From positions 3,490,873 through 3,535,993 of the forward strand of contig NZ_HG428741.1 in assembly GCF_000380245.2 (NCBI RefSeq): 45,121 nt of DNA, in the 5' to 3' direction. Of this stretch, positions 42,256-45,121 are shown piece after piece (within the stretch, counting starts at the first letter, position 1; the number at the start of each line of letters is the position of its first letter). A model generated the notes under the pieces. The model had not been told where the DNA came from. It did not search any database and saw only the letters and a list, made by a program, of their open reading frames with translations. A program made the position numbers and the translations under genes. The DNA is from Bacillus massiliigorillae. Its GTDB lineage: Bacteria > Bacillota > Bacilli > Bacillales > DSM-1321.

Positions 42256-42459
42256 ATGTATATTAACTTAAATGGAAAAAAAGCAGAGTTACCGCAGGAA
42301 GTACGCACGATACAACATTTATTACATCATTATCAATTAGAAAACCGCATCGTTGTAGTCGAGCTTAATAAAGAAATTGTAGATAAAGAACAGTATGAAT
42401 CTGTCATGCTAAATGAAAGAGATACTGTTGAAATAGTTCACTTTGTAGGAGGAGGATAA
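42256..42459 (+). CDS. thiS: Sulfur carrier protein ThiS
   Basis: A 67-residue ubiquitin-like sulfur carrier. It ends in GGG, giving the C-terminal Gly-Gly that ThiF adenylates and that becomes a thiocarboxylate. The start at 42256 (MYINLNGKKAEL) follows TTAGGGGG; the longer frame overlaps thiO. Two nucleotides separate it from thiG. Confidence 0.93.
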   Translation: MYINLNGKKAELPQEVRTIQHLLHHYQLENRIVVVELNKEIVDKEQYESVMLNERDTVEIVHFVGGG

Positions 42460-42461
42460 TC

Positions 42462-43229
42462 ATGTTACAAATCGCCCATCATTCATTTCAGTCACGATTA
42501 TTACTTGGTACTGGCAAATACCCATCATTCGAAATTCAAAAAGAGGCAGTAGCCGTTTCAGGTTCTGAAATCTTAACTTTTGCCGTACGTCGAATGAATA
42601 TTTTTGAAGCTAATCAGCCTAATTTTTTAGAGCAATTAGACTTAACGAAGTATAAGCTACTACCCAATACTGCAGGAGCTAAGACTGCTGAAGAAGCAGT
42701 ACGAATTGCTAAATTAGCTAAAGCTTCTGGTTTATGTGACATGATTAAAGTAGAAGTAATTGGCTGCGATCGTTCCCTTCTACCAGATCCAGTAGAAACA
42801 TTAAAAGCATCTGAAATGCTACTAGAAGAAGGATTTATTGTTTTACCCTATACTTCTGATGATGTTGTATTAGCTAAACGACTAGAACAACTTGGTGTAC
42901 ATGCCATTATGCCTGGTGCATCACCTATTGGATCAGGTAAAGGTATTATCAACCCTTTAAATCTACAATTCATTATTGAACAATCTTCCGTACCGGTCAT
43001 CGTTGATGCTGGAGTTGGTTCACCAAAAGATGCTGCATTCGCCATGGAATTAGGAGCGGATGGTGTCCTACTTAACACAGCTGTTGCTGGTGCTAAAGAT
43101 CCTGTAAAAATGGCTTTAGCAATGAAGCTCGCGATTGAGGCTGGACATTTAGGATATGAAGCCGGAAGAATACCAGAGAAGAATTATGGAGAAGCAAGTA
43201 GCCCAATAACTGGAATGGTGACATCTTGA
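42462..43229 (+). CDS. thiG: Thiazole synthase ThiG
   Basis: A 255-residue TIM-barrel enzyme that joins deoxyxylulose 5-phosphate, dehydroglycine and ThiS-thiocarboxylate into thiazole phosphate. The Schiff-base lysine lies in MIKVEVIGCDRSLLPDP (about Lys97). Other marks are LLGTGKYPSFE, VLPYTSDDVVLAKRL, MPGASPIGSGKGI and DAGVGSPKDA. Overlaps thiF by TTGA. Confidence 0.95.
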   Translation: MLQIAHHSFQSRLLLGTGKYPSFEIQKEAVAVSGSEILTFAVRRMNIFEANQPNFLEQLDLTKYKLLPNTAGAKTAEEAVRIAKLAKASGLCDMIKVEVIGCDRSLLPDPVETLKASEMLLEEGFIVLPYTSDDVVLAKRLEQLGVHAIMPGASPIGSGKGIINPLNLQFIIEQSSVPVIVDAGVGSPKDAAFAMELGADGVLLNTAVAGAKDPVKMALAMKLAIEAGHLGYEAGRIPEKNYGEASSPITGMVTS

Positions 43230-44242
43230 ATACTCGATACAAAAAACAGGAACTATTCGTAGGTAAAACAGGACAGCAGCTCGTACGACAAGCACATATC
43301 ATTATAATCGGTGCTGGTGCACTTGGTTCAGCGAGTGCTGAGATGCTTGCTAGAGCAGGAATTGGAAAACTTACAATTGTTGATCGAGATTACGTAGAAT
43401 GGAGTAATTTACAGCGTCAACAACTTTATACTGAGGATGATGCTACAAAGAAACTCCCAAAAGCGATAGCTGCTAAAAATCGATTACAAAAAATAAACAG
43501 TGAAATTACGATTGAAGCACTTATAATGGATGTCAATTCTCATAATATCGAACAATTAATTGCAAATACTTCACTCATCGTGGATGCAACAGATAATTTT
43601 GAAACTAGGTTAATTGTTAATGATGCTGCAGTTAAACTCCAAATACCATTTGTTTTTGGGGCATGTGTCGGTAGCTATGGGCTTCAATTTACAATTATTC
43701 CTGAAGTAACGCCTTGCTTACATTGTCTCATTGACCATGTATCTGATCAGCACATAACATGTGATACAGTTGGTATTATTAGCCCTGCTGTTCAAATAGT
43801 TGCTTCGTATCAAGTAACGCAAGCTTTACAACTGCTTACTGGAACTTATTTTGAACCTATCTTAAAGTCATTCGACATCTGGAAAGATGAGAGTTCCGCG
43901 ATAAACATTAGTAGCTTAAGAAACAACAATTGCTTAACTTGTGGAATGGATAGGAATTATCCTTTTCTCTCCCTTCATCATGAAACTAAAACAGATATTT
44001 TATGTGGAAGAGATGCTGTACAAATTAGACCATCTACCAATCGGTCCATATCACTCAAAAACACATATGAGCGTATACAGCATATCGTAACTCATGTAAT
44101 TATTAATTCATATCTACTTTCATGTACTATAGAAAATAATCGCATAGTACTATTTAAAGATGGACGTGCTATTATCCATGGCACTCATCAACCAGATGAA
44201 GCAAGGACTATTTATAATAAAATAGTCCAGCATAATTTATAA
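43226..44242 (+). CDS. thiF: ThiS adenylyltransferase ThiF
   Basis: An E1-like enzyme of 338 residues that adenylates ThiS. The ATP-binding motif is IIIIGAGALGSASAEMLARAG; the Asp/Arg/Gln region DYVEWSNLQRQQLYTEDD is present. Zinc cysteines are in CLHC (about 170) and CLTCG (about 237). Start TTG overlapping the thiG stop. The C-terminal 80 residues carry a rhodanese-remnant-like tail in place of a full domain. No thiD follows, unlike in B. subtilis; the operon ends here with a terminator. Confidence 0.92.
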   Translation: MNTRYKKQELFVGKTGQQLVRQAHIIIIGAGALGSASAEMLARAGIGKLTIVDRDYVEWSNLQRQQLYTEDDATKKLPKAIAAKNRLQKINSEITIEALIMDVNSHNIEQLIANTSLIVDATDNFETRLIVNDAAVKLQIPFVFGACVGSYGLQFTIIPEVTPCLHCLIDHVSDQHITCDTVGIISPAVQIVASYQVTQALQLLTGTYFEPILKSFDIWKDESSAINISSLRNNNCLTCGMDRNYPFLSLHHETKTDILCGRDAVQIRPSTNRSISLKNTYERIQHIVTHVIINSYLLSCTIENNRIVLFKDGRAIIHGTHQPDEARTIYNKIVQHNL

Positions 44243-44250
44243 TGTAAAGA

Positions 44251-44300
44251 AAAAAGCCATGATTTATGATTATTTCATCACTTTAGATTATGGCTTTTTA
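44251..44300 (+). terminator. Intrinsic terminator of the thi operon
   Basis: AAAAAGCCAT and ATGGCTTTTT enclose a loop with weak inner pairing. Confidence 0.75.
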
Positions 44301-44344
44301 TTCATCACAATAACATATAGGCATATTCATATATCTTATTTACG

Positions 44345-44384
44345 CAAAAAAAAGACTTTGTATTATTGAAATACAAAGTCTTTT
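44345..44384 (-). terminator. Intrinsic terminator of the tRNA cluster
   Basis: AAAAGACTTTGTAT and ATACAAAGTCTTTT form a 14-bp stem; the minus strand ends in eight Ts. Confidence 0.9.
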
Positions 44385-44390
44385 AAATGA

Positions 44391-44473
44391 TACCTGAGGT
44401 GGGACTTGAACCCACACGCCCGCGAAGGCATCGGATTTTGAGTCCGACGTGTCTGCCATTCCACCACTCAGGC
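44391..44473 (-). tRNA. tRNA-Leu (anticodon CAA)
   Basis: Class II tRNA with long variable arm (TGCCTTCGCGGGCGT). Acceptor GCCTGAG/CTCAGGT, anticodon loop CTCAAAA. CCA is not encoded. Confidence 0.93.
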
Positions 44474-44478
44474 AAATT

Positions 44479-44553
44479 TGGAGGCGGCAACCGGATTCGA
44501 ACCGGTGGATAAAGGTTTTGCAGACCTTGGCCTTACCACTTGGCTATGCCGCC
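44479..44553 (-). tRNA. tRNA-Cys (anticodon GCA)
   Basis: Acceptor GGCGGCA/TGCCGCC, anticodon loop CTGCAAA, T-arm CCGGTTCGAATCCGG, encoded CCA. Confidence 0.94.
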
Positions 44554-44565
44554 GATATATATAAA

Positions 44566-44640
44566 TGGAGCGGAAGACGGGATTCGAACCCGCGACCCCA
44601 ACCTTGGCAAGGTTGTATTCTACCACTGAACTACTTCCGC
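44566..44640 (-). tRNA. tRNA-Gly (anticodon GCC)
   Basis: Acceptor GCGGAAG/CTTCCGC, anticodon loop TTGGCAA, T-arm CGGGTTCGAATCCCG, encoded CCA. Confidence 0.94.
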
Positions 44641-44647
44641 GCATAAG

Positions 44648-44722
44648 TGGCTGGGCTAGAAGGATTCGAACCTTCGCATGACGGAATCAAAATCCGTTGC
44701 CTTACCGCTTGGCTATAGCCCA
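44648..44722 (-). tRNA. tRNA-Gln (anticodon TTG)
   Basis: Acceptor TGGGCTA/TAGCCCA, anticodon loop TTTTGAT, encoded CCA. The U1-A72 pair is typical of tRNA-Gln. Confidence 0.94.
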
Positions 44723-44768
44723 TCTATAAATAATATATGTTGTGAAACTTTTATTTATAACTGAAAAA

Positions 44769-44845
44769 TGGGGCGACTGATGGGAATCGAACCCACGAGT
44801 GTCGGAACCACAATCCGATGCGTTAACCACTTCGCCACAATCGCC
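44769..44845 (-). tRNA. tRNA-His (anticodon GTG)
   Basis: Acceptor GCGATTG/CAGTCGC with an encoded G-1 pairing with C73, anticodon loop TTGTGGT, encoded CCA. Confidence 0.93.
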
Positions 44846-44857
44846 AAAATATGAAGT

Positions 44858-44931
44858 TGGCAGGGGCAGTAGGAATCGAACCCACACTGACGGTTTTGGA
44901 GACCGTAGTTCTACCTTTAAACTATGCCCCT
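44858..44931 (-). tRNA. tRNA-Trp (anticodon CCA)
   Basis: Acceptor AGGGGCA/TGCCCCT, anticodon loop CTCCAAA, discriminator G, encoded CCA. Confidence 0.94.
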
Positions 44932-44944
44932 ATTACATTAAAAA

Positions 44945-45028
44945 TGGTGGAGGGGGGCAGATTCGAACTGCCGAACCCTAAGGAGCGGATTTACAGTCCG
45001 CCGCGTTTAGCCACTTCGCTACCCCTCC
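44945..45028 (-). tRNA. tRNA-Tyr (anticodon GTA)
   Basis: Class II tRNA with a long variable arm; acceptor GGAGGGG/CCCCTCC, anticodon loop CTGTAAA, encoded CCA. Confidence 0.94.
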
Positions 45029-45048
45029 ACTATGTAAGAAAGAAAATA

Positions 45049-45121
<73 letters not shown>

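Noticed and set aside
44449..44646. 65-residue plus-strand ORF with RRDSNPRP text
   Set aside because: It reads antisense through three tRNA genes; this is a well-known spurious translation.
44799..44981. 60-residue ORFs over the His, Trp and Tyr tRNA genes, both strands
   Set aside because: Wholly within tRNA genes.

Overview
The window looks like chromosomal DNA of an endospore-forming Bacillaceae bacterium (Bacillus sensu lato). It is AT-rich and has strong AGGAGG-type ribosome binding sites with GTG and TTG starts. Sporulation genes prkA and yhbH are present. The gene set queG / yhbB-like amidase / trmL (cspR) / prkA / yhbH is in an order I recall from B. subtilis. The thiamine operon tenI-thiO-thiS-thiG-thiF and the tRNA order Thr-Tyr-Trp-His-Gln-Gly-Cys-Leu also fit. 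I do not assign a species.

Layout. 1-7.3 kb: a LevR/CelR-type sigma-54 activator (+) faces a chitobiose-type PTS operon (-) in the order chbB-chbC-chbA-chbF-chbG. This operon is read from a clear -24/-12 sigma-54 promoter with three phased upstream repeats. 7.3-9.6 kb: a 3-methyladenine DNA glycosylase, a 40-bp tandem repeat, and an ECF sigma factor with a probable anti-sigma partner. 9.6-16 kb: cutC, a block of structured repeats, an LCP-family cell-wall ligase, a D,D-carboxypeptidase with phased TCTTAA boxes, a PTS_EIIC_2-type membrane protein behind a riboswitch-like leader, and an orphan histidine kinase. 16.3-19 kb: a two-gene haem operon (radical SAM AhbD-like protein, then HemY/CgoX) below a perfect Fnr/Crp-type palindrome. 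19-27 kb: sporulation and translation genes (yhbH, prkA, CBS protein, trmL, amidase, queG) plus small genes. 27-34 kb: a B3/4-domain protein, tRNA-Gly, a chromate transporter homologue, another repeat block, an orphan amino-acid-binding lipoprotein, an ornithine cyclodeaminase-like gene and a frameshifted proline-type symporter. 34-39.7 kb: two paralogous 747-residue diguanylate cyclases flanking an alpha/beta hydrolase. 39.9-44.2 kb: a small membrane protein, then a TPP riboswitch and the thiazole-branch thiamine operon. 44.3 kb to the end: eight tRNA genes on the minus strand.

Non-coding signals are the most unusual part. There are three copies of a ~165-nt element (A) whose stems co-vary between copies. 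A second element (B) occurs as one full copy and one internally deleted copy, and a relative (C) shares B's outer architecture. The EIIC gene has an orphan terminator/antiterminator leader. The haem operon appears to be under anaerobic control.
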